Positions 35,601-44,337 of a stretch of 64,000 nucleotides of DNA are shown here, piece by piece. A model generated the notes under the pieces. The model worked only from the letters and a program-made list of their open reading frames with translations. It was not told the DNA's origin and did no database searches. The stretch is from a virus: positions 1 to 64,000 of the IMG/VR virus record IMGVR_UViG_3300028829_004377. One strand, 5' to 3'. The position numbers and the translations under genes were made by a program. Within the stretch, counting starts at the first letter, position 1. Every line of letters begins with the position of its first letter.

Positions 35601-36122
35601 ACAGATATATTCGTAGAAGATTCAGATAGTGGAGTTCAAGGCACTAAAGAAGCTACAATTAGATTAGGGGTATTAAAACACGATACTACTAACTACAGTA
35701 CATATGTTCCTCCTGGACCAAACAGATCAGGTGATACAGGAACTCAATATTTTACAATGGCGTTTAGAAGAACAGCAATGGCTAACTTTACAGTTAATAT
35801 TGTTTCGTCTTCTGGTATAGAAGGTATGTTTATAGCAGCACCAGGCACAGTAATTGATTCATCATCCTCATTAAATGGATGGTTAGATTGTGGAGGTCAA
35901 TATGCAGGTGCTGGTGTACCAGGCGCTAACACAGGATCAGGAGGAAACGGTTCTAATGGATGTGCATCTACTGGAGGTGATATTGTAGGTACAGGAGCGC
36001 TGAATGGCTCTTTTACTTTCACGCTCGGTACAGAAAACGCAACCAATGCTACTAATAATAATATTCTTTTAAGAATAGGATTAGCATCAGGTGATTCAGT
36101 AACTAGTTTGAGTATAAGTTAA
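32619..36122 (+). CDS. Giant fibre/adhesin with coiled-coil base and PKD-like domains
   Basis: At 1167 aa this is the largest protein of the window. Residues 1-130 include RLDSD coiled-coil units. From about residue 185 a series of Ig/PKD-like domains follows: YDIHWGDGNI...SHTY, then YVYVWGDGTSN...SHTYALPDSD, then LTYSWADGDSD...DHDYTGES. The rest is a Ser/Thr/Gly-rich beta adhesin ending in several Gly-rich stretches. Fourteen Asp-Ser-Asp tripeptides are present. PKD domains mediate binding to proteins or polysaccharides, so this is a likely host-recognition fibre. Confidence 0.72.
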   Translation: MAYDSDDIPLVTRLEAGTNVGVGFVVNSEGEGVYTISSTTDSDVVKNMVFEHAGTAVAALRSDLDSETTRVQTLLRRAETAVSRLDSDESRLQAIKTDLTARLDSDTAAISNLAANAGHDSDAIVNMIQEHAGQNTVGNQITLGAPLQDGSLSSETGAIALETTETVTDAIDKLNEATRNVIRNTAVSNLDFTGDNLIGGAGFTTTLTTSADGNPNRYDIHWGDGNIDSDSSDSTPSHTYNSNVGSPFTVRVIARNSSGEGAGSFSVKERSNYVTVFTATPAVSFAIYAASSGGSPITQWDDGDTIYLQNNTTNTSNAIAGYVFNFGDSDLMHAIDSDRLPGGSINNGGSRLPYTFDTVVEEDRRFNISLTLNSHTTANPTDIPAADSDNFFNVLDTHTPSVSINDSDGVNEEATSGHVIQATNNSGSGVGNFATFGSRYVYVWGDGTSNTTVNAGTGSSGDRGASAVSHTYALPDSDQANGHTVTFTGKLQITSNHDSSPFESDPFEITVRPDLRVNYAATAVTVSDRSGDNSRDIYDFVDLNGANRALVRATNTSQNATNLTYSWADGDSDSLTEDGSSPGSLGATIDHDYTGESTGSYASQLFASGSPGSVAQSDKESVTFTINAVPAAPSNLSTFTLTLSDSAHGTNPKLASGFTDNTGTMSTLAAGTSLNSTTARRYTTGIIDTNTINNAYNGAAGEVTCIRNGDSDGTISFTTTSGETGAAGSLQVTQQADAHDTISSSTYPSNFYQTFDAKIARSLSGYTLGLNAQLIKHSQTGSTSTVHILRDDTVSAAPTVSSTGTVSVNNSGTYRYISGVPYFNSGSPTINVAGIQISNFVGQAYNDTSSPVEIDSGTNQESTSSAGTVNTNYTYANVDGSSTMLSGGIPIANTGVSSAYTLATLSVAITSSSVRTVDRIKVRASNTNGTSSYVENTTNINVHTASQSGINETAISVAGGLGSGFTDNGVRSGALKSATTDTPALRGGSYNYYNTDIFVEDSDSGVQGTKEATIRLGVLKHDTTNYSTYVPPGPNRSGDTGTQYFTMAFRRTAMANFTVNIVSSSGIEGMFIAAPGTVIDSSSSLNGWLDCGGQYAGAGVPGANTGSGGNGSNGCASTGGDIVGTGALNGSFTFTLGTENATNATNNNILLRIGLASGDSVTSLSIS

Positions 36123-37984
36123 TGGCAATTAGTTTAACAGCAAAGGTAGACTTTCTTTTTAAGAAATTAGGTTTCGGTGTTGCTAGAACTGACTCTGATT
36201 CATTAAAAGGTCCAACTAACGAATCTATTGCATCTCCATTATTAAACAGAGGTGATAAAACTCTAGTACAAGCTAATCTTATACCAGCTACTTTACCTGC
36301 AAGTACTACAGGAGTTGTAGAAGTATATAGTTCAAGCAATTTAGTTGAAGCTGTAGCAGATGGTACAGCGAGTGCTAATAGAACTTGGATTACTGGTGTC
36401 ACAGATTGGATACCACCTGAATTTGGTTCAACATATCAAGTAAAAGTATATCTACACGATTCAGGTGACAGTGATAATGCAGCTGGAATATCTAATCAGC
36501 TATTTGCTGCTGGTTCTGGTAATGACGATGAATGGTTTTTTGATTATCAGTCTGGTGTGTTACACTTTATGGGTGAAAACTTACCTAATGGTAAAGACTT
36601 TACAGACAAAAGCATATACATTAGTGGTGGTCAATATATTGGTATACTAGGTGTAGGTTCTGTCGGATTTGATAGTGATCAAGTTATAGAAATAATAAGA
36701 GAGAACGGTTTAAGAGTATTAGAAATACCTTCCGACTCTGACTTAAAAGTTGTAGCTGATCTATCTAATAATGTCAATACTATTACTGCTAGATTAGATT
36801 CAGATTCAAGTTTTATACAAGCGTTAGCTACTCAAGTAAAATCAAGATTAGATTCAGACGATGCAGCATTACAAGCACTAAGTACTTCGACTGCAGCTGC
36901 ACAAGCAAGAGCTGATGCTGCTCACGTAAGATTAGATTCTGAGTCAACTAAAGTACAGTTGTTAAAAACTAATTTAACCAGTAGACTAGATTCAGATTCA
37001 TTAGTAGTACAAGCATTAAAAACTGCTCAAGATATAATTCATACTAGAATAGATTCAGATAGAGCTGCTTTAGATAGTAGAGTATCTGACATAAGATTAA
37101 GATTAGATTCAGAGGCAGCTAAAGTATCAGTACTTCAATCTCAAATGAGATTAAGATTAGACTCTGAAGGTACTAAGTTAAGTTTATTGCAGTCTCAAGT
37201 AAGAGCTAGATTAGATAGTGATCATAATTTATTTCAAGATAAGATAAGAAGTATTGTAGGTATTGGTGACTCTGATCTTGCAGTAGCTGCTACATTGAGA
37301 AATGAAGTAGATGGATTAAGAGCTGACATTGATAGTGAAACTACTAGAATGACATATATTCAGTCTTTAGCTGGTAGAATAAAATCAGATATGGATTCAG
37401 ATTTTGTACATTTTACTAGTAAAGTAGGTTCATCAGGCGGCGCTAGCGATTCAGATATAAATGTACTTACCAATAAAATAAATTTATTAAGATCTGATAG
37501 AGATTCAGATGAAATAGCTATTCAAGCATTGGGTACATTAATAGGTACTATGCAAGGTGATATAGCTAAATTGAATACTTTAATAGGAGTTACTTCAAGC
37601 TCAACACCTGCAACTCCTGTACCAACTGATTCTGAAAACTTAGCGACAGTTACGTTCTCAACTGATAGTGATCAGATATTAGAAGCTCAAATGAGTGTTA
37701 CTTGGAGAGTTGTATCCGGAGACGGATCTACAGTGTCTTCTAATACTATGATATTTGCTAAAGGTTCATCAGATGCAAATATATTAAGGGTGCTAGCTTA
37801 CAACCTAGAATCACATCCTGTAGCTAAAGGTTTCTTTAATACATTATTGTATAGAGATTCGAATGTTATTGAATATGCATTCAAAGATAAGTTCAGCTTA
37901 GCTGAATATAAATTAACGTTTACAATAAATAGTCATGGCGGGGATAATCCTCGATTTACTAATACGTTACCGACAGGTTCGTAG
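36122..37984 (+). CDS. Fibre protein with long RLDSD coiled coil
   Basis: The 620-aa protein starts translationally coupled to the giant fibre (TAATG). Residues 1-200 form a domain ending in GSVGFDSDQVIEIIRENG. Residues ~224-380 are a regular series of 18-residue RLDSD/RLDSE units, and the C-terminus (after SSSTPATPVPTDSEN) is a beta domain. Fourteen Asp-Ser-Asp and several Asp-Ser-Glu motifs occur. It probably partners the PKD protein in one fibre. Confidence 0.7.
   Translation: MAISLTAKVDFLFKKLGFGVARTDSDSLKGPTNESIASPLLNRGDKTLVQANLIPATLPASTTGVVEVYSSSNLVEAVADGTASANRTWITGVTDWIPPEFGSTYQVKVYLHDSGDSDNAAGISNQLFAAGSGNDDEWFFDYQSGVLHFMGENLPNGKDFTDKSIYISGGQYIGILGVGSVGFDSDQVIEIIRENGLRVLEIPSDSDLKVVADLSNNVNTITARLDSDSSFIQALATQVKSRLDSDDAALQALSTSTAAAQARADAAHVRLDSESTKVQLLKTNLTSRLDSDSLVVQALKTAQDIIHTRIDSDRAALDSRVSDIRLRLDSEAAKVSVLQSQMRLRLDSEGTKLSLLQSQVRARLDSDHNLFQDKIRSIVGIGDSDLAVAATLRNEVDGLRADIDSETTRMTYIQSLAGRIKSDMDSDFVHFTSKVGSSGGASDSDINVLTNKINLLRSDRDSDEIAIQALGTLIGTMQGDIAKLNTLIGVTSSSTPATPVPTDSENLATVTFSTDSDQILEAQMSVTWRVVSGDGSTVSSNTMIFAKGSSDANILRVLAYNLESHPVAKGFFNTLLYRDSNVIEYAFKDKFSLAEYKLTFTINSHGGDNPRFTNTLPTGS
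36791..37262 (+). repeat. 18-residue RLDSD/RLDSE repeats in fibre shaft
   Basis: Consecutive units (RLDSDSSFIQALATQVKS, RLDSESTKVQLLKTNLTS, RIDSDRAALDSRVSDIRL, RLDSEAAKVSVLQSQMRL, RLDSEGTKLSLLQSQVRA) are each exactly 18 residues, interrupted by a few longer spacers. Eighteen residues equal one heptad plus one hendecad, or five straight helical turns. Confidence 0.85.
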
Positions 37985-37994
37985 ATCTATAGAT

Positions 37995-38002
37995 TATAAA
38001 TA
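37995..38002 (+). promoter_or_regulatory. Late promoter TATAAATA before the tail sheath gene
   Basis: An exact octamer lies 32 bases before the sheath ATG. A perfect 14-base palindrome TTGTAAATTTACAA (38005-38018) and a strong ribosome site AAAGGAG follow. Confidence 0.65.
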
Positions 38003-38034
38003 TATTGTAAATTTACAAATAAAGGAGTCAAAAA

Positions 38035-40233
38035 ATGGCCTTCCAAGTTAGTCCAGGTGTACAGGTAAAAGAAAAAGACCTTACCAATATTATACCTGCT
38101 GTAGCAACTACAACAGGTGCATTTGCTGGAAATTTTGAATGGGGACCTTGTCTAGAACCTACACTTATTTCAAGTGAAGAACAGTTAATAGCAAAGTTTG
38201 GTAACCCAAAAGTATCAACAGTAGCAGGTGAAAGTACTAGAAGCGATTGGTACACAGCTGCGAACTTTTTATCATACGCAAATGCAATTCAAATAGTAAG
38301 AATTTTAACTGATGGCGCTAGAAACGCTGCATCAGAGTTCGTTACATTAGAGTCAGGAAAGACAACAATTAGTATTACTGGTACCCCAGCTTTTACTTTT
38401 CCCGATTCAGATGGTGAGGGACATAAAACTCAGACAGTAACCATTGGAGCAGTTACAAGCGCATCTGCATTTCAATTTACAGTTACTGATTCCGACGATA
38501 TTTCATCCATTGGTGACGTTGCAAACATCTTAAAGAATGCTATCAATACTGAAGCTAATGCCACAGACGCCGCGATAGACTCCGACGGTGCCGCAGCATT
38601 GGCAGGTGATACAGCAATTACTTTTACAACACCAGCCGCTGCAACTGCTCCTTCAGCTGTAACTACAGTAGGACTAACGTTTACTCCTTATCAAGAAGCT
38701 GAACAAGGTTCTGGTTTTGCTACAGCAGCAGTTCTTAATAATTTAGATGACTTTAATGCTGAAGAAAGTACTCTTATCAATGGTTCAGTCTATGCTAGGT
38801 TCCCTGGTCATAGAGGTAACGGTATAGGAGTAGCTCTTATTGATGCTGGCATGAACGATTCAGACTTTAACAATACACCTATTGTTGGCTCTGGTTCAGC
38901 TGCAATTAAAGCAGCTACATTGTTTGAAAAGAGACCAGGTAGGTCACAATGGTCTGTAGACAACTTTGACTCAGATGTTCAAGATGAAGTACATGTTATT
39001 GTATACACCTCTGATACTACTATCACAGGATCTGCATATGAAGTACTTGAAACATTTGAAGGTTTATCTAAAGCAGGTAACGGTAAAACAGCTGATGGTG
39101 GTCAAAATTATTATAAAAATATAATTAATAATACATCACAGTGGATTTACGTACTTACAGAAGATCTAGCTAACGGTAATTCTACCGCAGCAGTATCAAA
39201 TTCTGAACAAGTAACTGCAATAGGTATTGATATTTACAAAGCAAATGAAAAAGACTTCGTAAGATTTGTTACTAACATGTCTCTAACAGGTGTAAGAAGA
39301 TACACACTTAATGGTGGTTCTTCTGGAGATGATGTTGATGCAGGTGATTATACAGCAGGTCTTGATAAGTTTAAAGATCCGGAAGAAATTGATATCTCAT
39401 TAATTTTAGGTAATAGTTTCGGTAGCGGTTCTTCAAACGCGACAAAACAAAAAGTAGTACAAAAGTATGCAATAGATAATATTGCAAATGTAAGAAAAGA
39501 TTGTGTAGTATTTTGCTCACCATCTTATGATGCAGCAGTAGTTAATCCAACTGCAGCTAAAGTTACTACTTATTTTTCTGACTTTAACTCTACATCGTAT
39601 GCAATGTTCGATTCTGCTTGGAAGAGAATGTATGACAGATATAATGATCAATTTTTCTGGTCAGCGATGGCAGGTGATACAGCAGGTATCACCGCAAGGT
39701 CAGAATTCACTAATGATGCTTGGTGGTCACCAGCAGGTTTCAATAGAGGTTTTGTATCCAATGTAGTTAAATTATCTTTCAATCCTCAACAAGCAGACAG
39801 AGATGTTCTGTATAGAGAAAGAGTCAACCCTATGGTTACTCAAAGAGGTCAAGGTACATTACTATTTGGTGATAAAACTGCACTAAGTAAACCTTCAGCT
39901 TTTGATCGTATTAATGTAAGAAGATTATTCATTGTATTAGAAAAAGCAATTGCAACTGCAGCCAAGTTTCAACTCTTTGAATTCAACGACGACTTTACAA
40001 GAGCTAATTTTGTAGCAGCAGTAGAGCCTTTCTTACAAGATATAAAAGCAAGAAGAGGATGCCAAGACTTTAAAGTAGTTTGTGATACTTCAAATAATAC
40101 ACCGGCGGTTATTGATGGTAATAGATTCGTAGCTGACATCTATATCAAACCTAATCGTTCAATTAACTTTATAACTCTTAACTTCGTCGCAGTTAGAACC
40201 GGCGTTAGTTTTGAAGAAGTAGCAGGAGCGTAA
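38035..40233 (+). CDS. gp18: Tail sheath protein gp18
   Basis: The start MAFQVSPGVQVKEKDLTNIIPAVATTTGAF is typical of T4-type sheath proteins, and the C-terminal half has RRLFIVLEKAIATAAKFQLFE and the final SINFITLNFVAVRTGVSFEE, the conserved domain-IV region. At 732 aa it is longer than T4 gp18 (659). Residues ~120-230 appear to be an insertion with Ala/Thr/Ser-rich beta sequence and three Asp-Ser-Asp tripeptides; two more occur later. It is followed two bases later by the tube gene, the usual T4 order. Confidence 0.95.
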   Translation: MAFQVSPGVQVKEKDLTNIIPAVATTTGAFAGNFEWGPCLEPTLISSEEQLIAKFGNPKVSTVAGESTRSDWYTAANFLSYANAIQIVRILTDGARNAASEFVTLESGKTTISITGTPAFTFPDSDGEGHKTQTVTIGAVTSASAFQFTVTDSDDISSIGDVANILKNAINTEANATDAAIDSDGAAALAGDTAITFTTPAAATAPSAVTTVGLTFTPYQEAEQGSGFATAAVLNNLDDFNAEESTLINGSVYARFPGHRGNGIGVALIDAGMNDSDFNNTPIVGSGSAAIKAATLFEKRPGRSQWSVDNFDSDVQDEVHVIVYTSDTTITGSAYEVLETFEGLSKAGNGKTADGGQNYYKNIINNTSQWIYVLTEDLANGNSTAAVSNSEQVTAIGIDIYKANEKDFVRFVTNMSLTGVRRYTLNGGSSGDDVDAGDYTAGLDKFKDPEEIDISLILGNSFGSGSSNATKQKVVQKYAIDNIANVRKDCVVFCSPSYDAAVVNPTAAKVTTYFSDFNSTSYAMFDSAWKRMYDRYNDQFFWSAMAGDTAGITARSEFTNDAWWSPAGFNRGFVSNVVKLSFNPQQADRDVLYRERVNPMVTQRGQGTLLFGDKTALSKPSAFDRINVRRLFIVLEKAIATAAKFQLFEFNDDFTRANFVAAVEPFLQDIKARRGCQDFKVVCDTSNNTPAVIDGNRFVADIYIKPNRSINFITLNFVAVRTGVSFEEVAGA

Positions 40234-40234
40234 C

Positions 40235-40795
40235 ATGACTTTAAGAATAGATGACTTTAAAGCAGCCCTTATAGGTGGTGGAGCAAGACCAAATTATTTT
40301 AGAGTGTTTCCAGGTTTTCCTGGAACAGTCACTAATACAGATAATACTGGTCTTGGTCTAGTACAGTTAGGTTCTTTTCTTATCAAAGGTGCTCAATTAC
40401 CTCCATCAACGATTGGTGAAATACCTGTACCGTTTAGAGGTAGACAATTAAAAGTTGCTGGAGATAGAATCTTCGAAGACTGGACAATTACTATTATGAA
40501 TGACAATAACTTTGCTATTCGTAATGCATTTGAGTCTTGGATGAATCAAATCAATCAACATGTAAATGGTACAACAGAATTAGGTACTAACGTTCAGGCG
40601 TACATTCAAGATTGGAGAGTTGAGCAGTTAGATAAAAATAACGACGTTCAAAAGACTTACACTTTTAGAGGCTGTTTCCCAGTTCAGGTTGACCCAATCG
40701 ATATGTCTTTCGATGCAACAGACACTATCGAAGAGTTCAGCGCAACTATAGCATATCAATACTGGACTAGTAATACTACAGACAATGTCGGATAA
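40235..40795 (+). CDS. gp19: Tail tube protein gp19
   Basis: The 186-aa product directly follows the sheath gene, as in T4, and has tube-protein features: PNYFRVFPGFPG, then IKGAQLPPSTIGEIPVPFRG, then DWTITIMNDNNFAIR, then FRGCFPVQVDPIDMSFD. gp19 forms the inner tube through which DNA passes. It has no Asp-Ser-Asp, in contrast to the sheath around it. Compare the second tube-like protein at 49807. Confidence 0.93.
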   Translation: MTLRIDDFKAALIGGGARPNYFRVFPGFPGTVTNTDNTGLGLVQLGSFLIKGAQLPPSTIGEIPVPFRGRQLKVAGDRIFEDWTITIMNDNNFAIRNAFESWMNQINQHVNGTTELGTNVQAYIQDWRVEQLDKNNDVQKTYTFRGCFPVQVDPIDMSFDATDTIEEFSATIAYQYWTSNTTDNVG

Positions 40796-40841
40796 TCGAC
40801 TATAACAGTATTATTAGACTAGTATATTATGAGGAAGCAGA

Positions 40842-42461
40842 ATGGCAGACAAAAGAATAGATCTCTTTGGATTTGAATTAGTAACTCCAGAGAAAGAAAA
40901 AAAGCAACCAAGTCCAATACCCATGGAAATGGATGACGGTACTGAGTTGCCTGTCGGCGGAAGAATCGGCTACACTTATGAACAAGACGCAAAGTATCGT
41001 AACGAACATCAACTAATTAAACAATATAGAGACATCAGCTTTTTTCCAGAAGCTGATGCCGCTATAGATGATATCGTTAACGAAGCATTTGTAGTTGAGC
41101 ATGAGAGAGCTCCTGTATCAATTAGATTAGATACTCTTAATATCGATGATAGAATTAAAAAGAATATCAGAGATGAATTTAAAAACGTTCTTCATTTATT
41201 AAAATTTCAAAAAAAATCATACGATCATTTTAGACAATGGTATGTAGATGGTAGGTTATACTTTCAAGTTATTATTGATAAAAAACAACCTAAAGAAGGT
41301 ATTAGAGAATTAAGAGCTATAGATGCTTTGAAAATAAAAAGAGTAGTTAAACCTAACTATGAAAAAGATAAGTCGACTGGTGTACCAATTCTTACAGAAG
41401 TAAAAGAATGGTTTGAGTTTGCTCCTGATAAAAATTTACAAGCTTCAGCTAAATTATCTAAAGACTCAGTAGTATTTTGTTCTTCTGGTTTAGTAGATAG
41501 AAATAGAGGAATGATCATAGGTTACTTAGATAAAGCTATTAAGCCTTTTAACAATCTAAGATCTATGGAAGATGCTCTTATTGTTTATAGAATAGCTAGA
41601 GCTCCTGAAAGAAGAATATTTTATGTTGATGTAGGTCAGTTACCTAAAATTAAAGCTGAACAATACATTAAAGATATGATGAATAGATATAGAAATAAAA
41701 TTGACTATGATCCATCTACAGGTTTAGTTAGAGATAGTCGTAAGTTTATGTCTATGTTAGAAGACTTTTGGTTACCTAGAAGAGACGGATCTAAAGGAAC
41801 TGAAATTACAACTCTACCTGGTGGAGCTAATTTAGGTGACTTAGGTGATGTAGAATATTTTAAAGGTAAATTGTATCAAGCATTAAACGTTCCTATTAGT
41901 AGAATTAATCAAGATAATAATTTTCAGTTAGGAAGAGCTTCAGATATTAGTAGAGATGAATTAAAGTTTACTAAGTTTATTCATAGAATAAGAAAACAGT
42001 TTGCAGAATTATTTAACGAAGTGTTAAGAGTTCAGTTAGTACTAAAGGGTGTTTGTACTACAGGTGAGTTCGAAGAGATGAGACAGTATATCACTTATGA
42101 TTATATCTCTGATACACACTTTGAAAATTTAAAAAGAATAGAAATACTAGGTGATCAATTAAATGTATTGAGAGATGCTTCAGAATATGTTGGTAAGTAC
42201 TTCTCTATTGAATATATTAGAAAAGAAGTTCTAGGTCAAACAGAAGAAGACATTGCTAGAATTGATCAGCAGATTATGGATGAGATGGAGAAAGAGCAAA
42301 TTACAGATATAGATGCTCCTAATGATGTAGCTAATAATGATTATGTCAATATGTACGATGAATATAAGCGATCTCCAAAGCTTAAACTTACAGAAGATAG
42401 TTCTGATTTAGACATAAATATAGAAGCTATAGAGGACTCTGATGCCGTTACCGAACAGTAA
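40842..42461 (+). CDS. gp20: Portal vertex protein gp20
   Basis: The 539-aa protein matches T4 gp20 in length (524) and contains the portal motifs RDISFFPEADAAIDDIVNEA, YRIARAPERRIFYVDVGQLP and FWLPRRDGSKGTEI. It forms the dodecameric DNA entry channel. The acidic C-terminus ends EDSDAVTEQ with one Asp-Ser-Asp. It follows gp18-gp19 as in T4 and overlaps the neck gene by 20 bases. Confidence 0.96.
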   Translation: MADKRIDLFGFELVTPEKEKKQPSPIPMEMDDGTELPVGGRIGYTYEQDAKYRNEHQLIKQYRDISFFPEADAAIDDIVNEAFVVEHERAPVSIRLDTLNIDDRIKKNIRDEFKNVLHLLKFQKKSYDHFRQWYVDGRLYFQVIIDKKQPKEGIRELRAIDALKIKRVVKPNYEKDKSTGVPILTEVKEWFEFAPDKNLQASAKLSKDSVVFCSSGLVDRNRGMIIGYLDKAIKPFNNLRSMEDALIVYRIARAPERRIFYVDVGQLPKIKAEQYIKDMMNRYRNKIDYDPSTGLVRDSRKFMSMLEDFWLPRRDGSKGTEITTLPGGANLGDLGDVEYFKGKLYQALNVPISRINQDNNFQLGRASDISRDELKFTKFIHRIRKQFAELFNEVLRVQLVLKGVCTTGEFEEMRQYITYDYISDTHFENLKRIEILGDQLNVLRDASEYVGKYFSIEYIRKEVLGQTEEDIARIDQQIMDEMEKEQITDIDAPNDVANNDYVNMYDEYKRSPKLKLTEDSSDLDINIEAIEDSDAVTEQ

Positions 42462-43440
42462 ACAAGAACTAGCAGATTATATTTTACGTAGACTGGGTGC
42501 ACCTGTCATTAACGTAGAGATTGCTGATGTACAATTAGAAGATTGTATTGATGATGCTGTTCAGCTGTATCAAGAGTACCATTACGATGGCGCTGAAAGA
42601 ACTTATAGAGTTATAAAGATTGATAGTAACTTTATTAAAAGAAATAATAGAAGACACCAAGACTTAGGAGCAGAAGATTTTGACTCTGACAAATATAGTA
42701 CCTATAGATTAGGTTCTAGAGTAATGAAAAAACTGAATAACGTTACAGGTCAAAGAGTTTATATAAAGACTGATTCAGATTCTGCGCATGATGGATTTAG
42801 AAGATACTTCACTTTAGAAGAGCAAGTACTAGAAGATCAAAATATAATTCTTACTAGTGCTGGTCAAATAGGAGTTAAAGTACCTAATGATATAATTTCG
42901 GTTACTAGAATAGCTAAAGTAGACTCTTTTAGTCAAGCGGGAATGTATAATTACGAGTACCAATACTTTTTAAATAATTTTGATTTCTTTTATGGTGGTA
43001 TGGGAGCAGGAGGATTAACTTCTTATTATATTCAAAAGACTTTTGTAGAACATATAGAGTTCTTATTGAATACATCTCCTGCCATAAGATTTAATAAACA
43101 TAAAAATAGATTGTATTTCGATACAGATATGAATAGATTGAAGACTGCTGCTAATGGTGGTAAGAAGACTCATTATATGTTAGCTGAATGTTATGTAGTA
43201 ACTGACCCAGAAATATACGGACAAGTATATCAAGACAGTTGGTTAAAAACATACGCTGTTGCTTTAGCTAAAATGCAATGGGGTGCTAATCTTAAGAAAT
43301 ATCAAAATACTGAACTACCAGGTGGTGTTCAATTAGATGGCCAAACGTTGTATAACGAAGGACGCGAAGAAGAGACATCTCTTAGAGATGAACTTAAAAA
43401 CAATAACCAATTAGAGCTAGACTCTATAATGTGGGGTTAA
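42442..43440 (+). CDS. gp13: Neck protein gp13-like
   Basis: The N-terminus (PNSKQELADYILRRLGAPVI, then LEDCIDDAVQLYQEYHYDG) is that of gp13-type neck proteins in marine T4-like phages, as I recall. Length 332 aa versus 309 in T4. gp13 seals the head after packaging and connects to the tail. Two Asp-Ser-Asp tripeptides lie at residues ~75-115. In T4 gp13 sits before gp14-gp15, whereas here it follows the portal, a rearranged order. Confidence 0.82.
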   Translation: MPLPNSKQELADYILRRLGAPVINVEIADVQLEDCIDDAVQLYQEYHYDGAERTYRVIKIDSNFIKRNNRRHQDLGAEDFDSDKYSTYRLGSRVMKKLNNVTGQRVYIKTDSDSAHDGFRRYFTLEEQVLEDQNIILTSAGQIGVKVPNDIISVTRIAKVDSFSQAGMYNYEYQYFLNNFDFFYGGMGAGGLTSYYIQKTFVEHIEFLLNTSPAIRFNKHKNRLYFDTDMNRLKTAANGGKKTHYMLAECYVVTDPEIYGQVYQDSWLKTYAVALAKMQWGANLKKYQNTELPGGVQLDGQTLYNEGREEETSLRDELKNNNQLELDSIMWG

Positions 43441-43448
43441 TAAATATT

Positions 43449-43622
43449 ATGGAAAATAAATTTGATTTTACAACGAATATGGGAGATCAAGATACATTTG
43501 TTAAAGATGTAAAATCCCATATAGATACTAAAGTAATTGGACATCTCCAGCAAATGAAGCAGGAGTTGGCCTCTAAATTTATAGAAGATGGTAAAAATGA
43601 ATCTGAAGAACCTAAAGAGTAG
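43449..43622 (+). CDS. Small prohead core-like protein (gp67 position)
   Basis: The 57-aa acidic/basic helical protein starts at the ATG 43449; upstream in-frame codons include only a GTG. It lies between the portal/neck genes and a charged prohead-core-like gene, where T4 has gene 67 (prohead core). The sequence (HLQQMKQELASKFIEDG) is too short for a sure match. It overlaps the next gene. Confidence 0.55.
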   Translation: MENKFDFTTNMGDQDTFVKDVKSHIDTKVIGHLQQMKQELASKFIEDGKNESEEPKE

Positions 43623-44328
43623 AATCTACGAAGAGAAAAAACAACTCGTCTTAGATTCGATAAGACAAGGAGTAGAAATAGAAGAGACTATTTTTACACC
43701 TGAGCAAATTGAAGAGTTTAAAGAAGAAGTTGTTATCTTAGACTATGAAGAAATAGTAGAAGGTGACATTGACGACTTTGACGAAGCAGAAGCTGCTCTT
43801 AACTTACATGAAGAAGATGATGATGACTGTGGTTGTCATCCTCATGAAGCAGATGATGAGTGTCAATGTCCTAAAACTTATTTAGACTTCGTTCCTATGG
43901 AAGATGGGGAAGAGTATGATTTAGAATTTGCTATCGAAGATAGAACTTACTATGATGATGCTATAGAAAATTATCTTAAAATTAAAGATGCTTTATTTGC
44001 AGAAGATTATGAAGTTCATGATGTAGAGGTAATGCAAGAAGACGGTACAGTTGTAATTGACGAAAAAATGGCTAGAGTAATCTTTAAAAGATCTAAAGGC
44101 ACAATTACTAAGAAGAAAAAGTGTATGCCAGGTATGAGATTAGCAGGTAGAAGATGCTTACCTCAAACCGGTACTCAAAAAGCTAAAATGAAAAGATTAG
44201 GAATTAAACTTAAAAGAGCTAAAAAGGCTATGGGTGCTGCTAAGAAAAAGAAAGCAGCTCGTATTGCTAAAATAACAAAGAAAAGAATTAAAGGTCGTAC
44301 AAGATCACTAGCTTCTTTATCAAACTAG
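43588..44328 (+). CDS. Prohead core-like protein, acidic N-half and basic C-half
   Basis: The 246-aa protein starts at 43588 or at the second ATG 43597. The N-terminal half is strongly acidic and carries a Cys/His cluster (DCGCHPHEADDECQC); the C-terminal ~80 residues are very basic (KKKKCMPGMRLAGRRC, then AKMKRLGIKLKRAKKAMG). Position and charge fit a gp68-type prohead core component, which is cleaved by gp21. The basic tail could bind DNA. The Cys cluster is unexplained. Confidence 0.6.
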   Translation: MVKMNLKNLKSRIYEEKKQLVLDSIRQGVEIEETIFTPEQIEEFKEEVVILDYEEIVEGDIDDFDEAEAALNLHEEDDDDCGCHPHEADDECQCPKTYLDFVPMEDGEEYDLEFAIEDRTYYDDAIENYLKIKDALFAEDYEVHDVEVMQEDGTVVIDEKMARVIFKRSKGTITKKKKCMPGMRLAGRRCLPQTGTQKAKMKRLGIKLKRAKKAMGAAKKKKAARIAKITKKRIKGRTRSLASLSN

Positions 44329-44337
44329 GAGATATAA

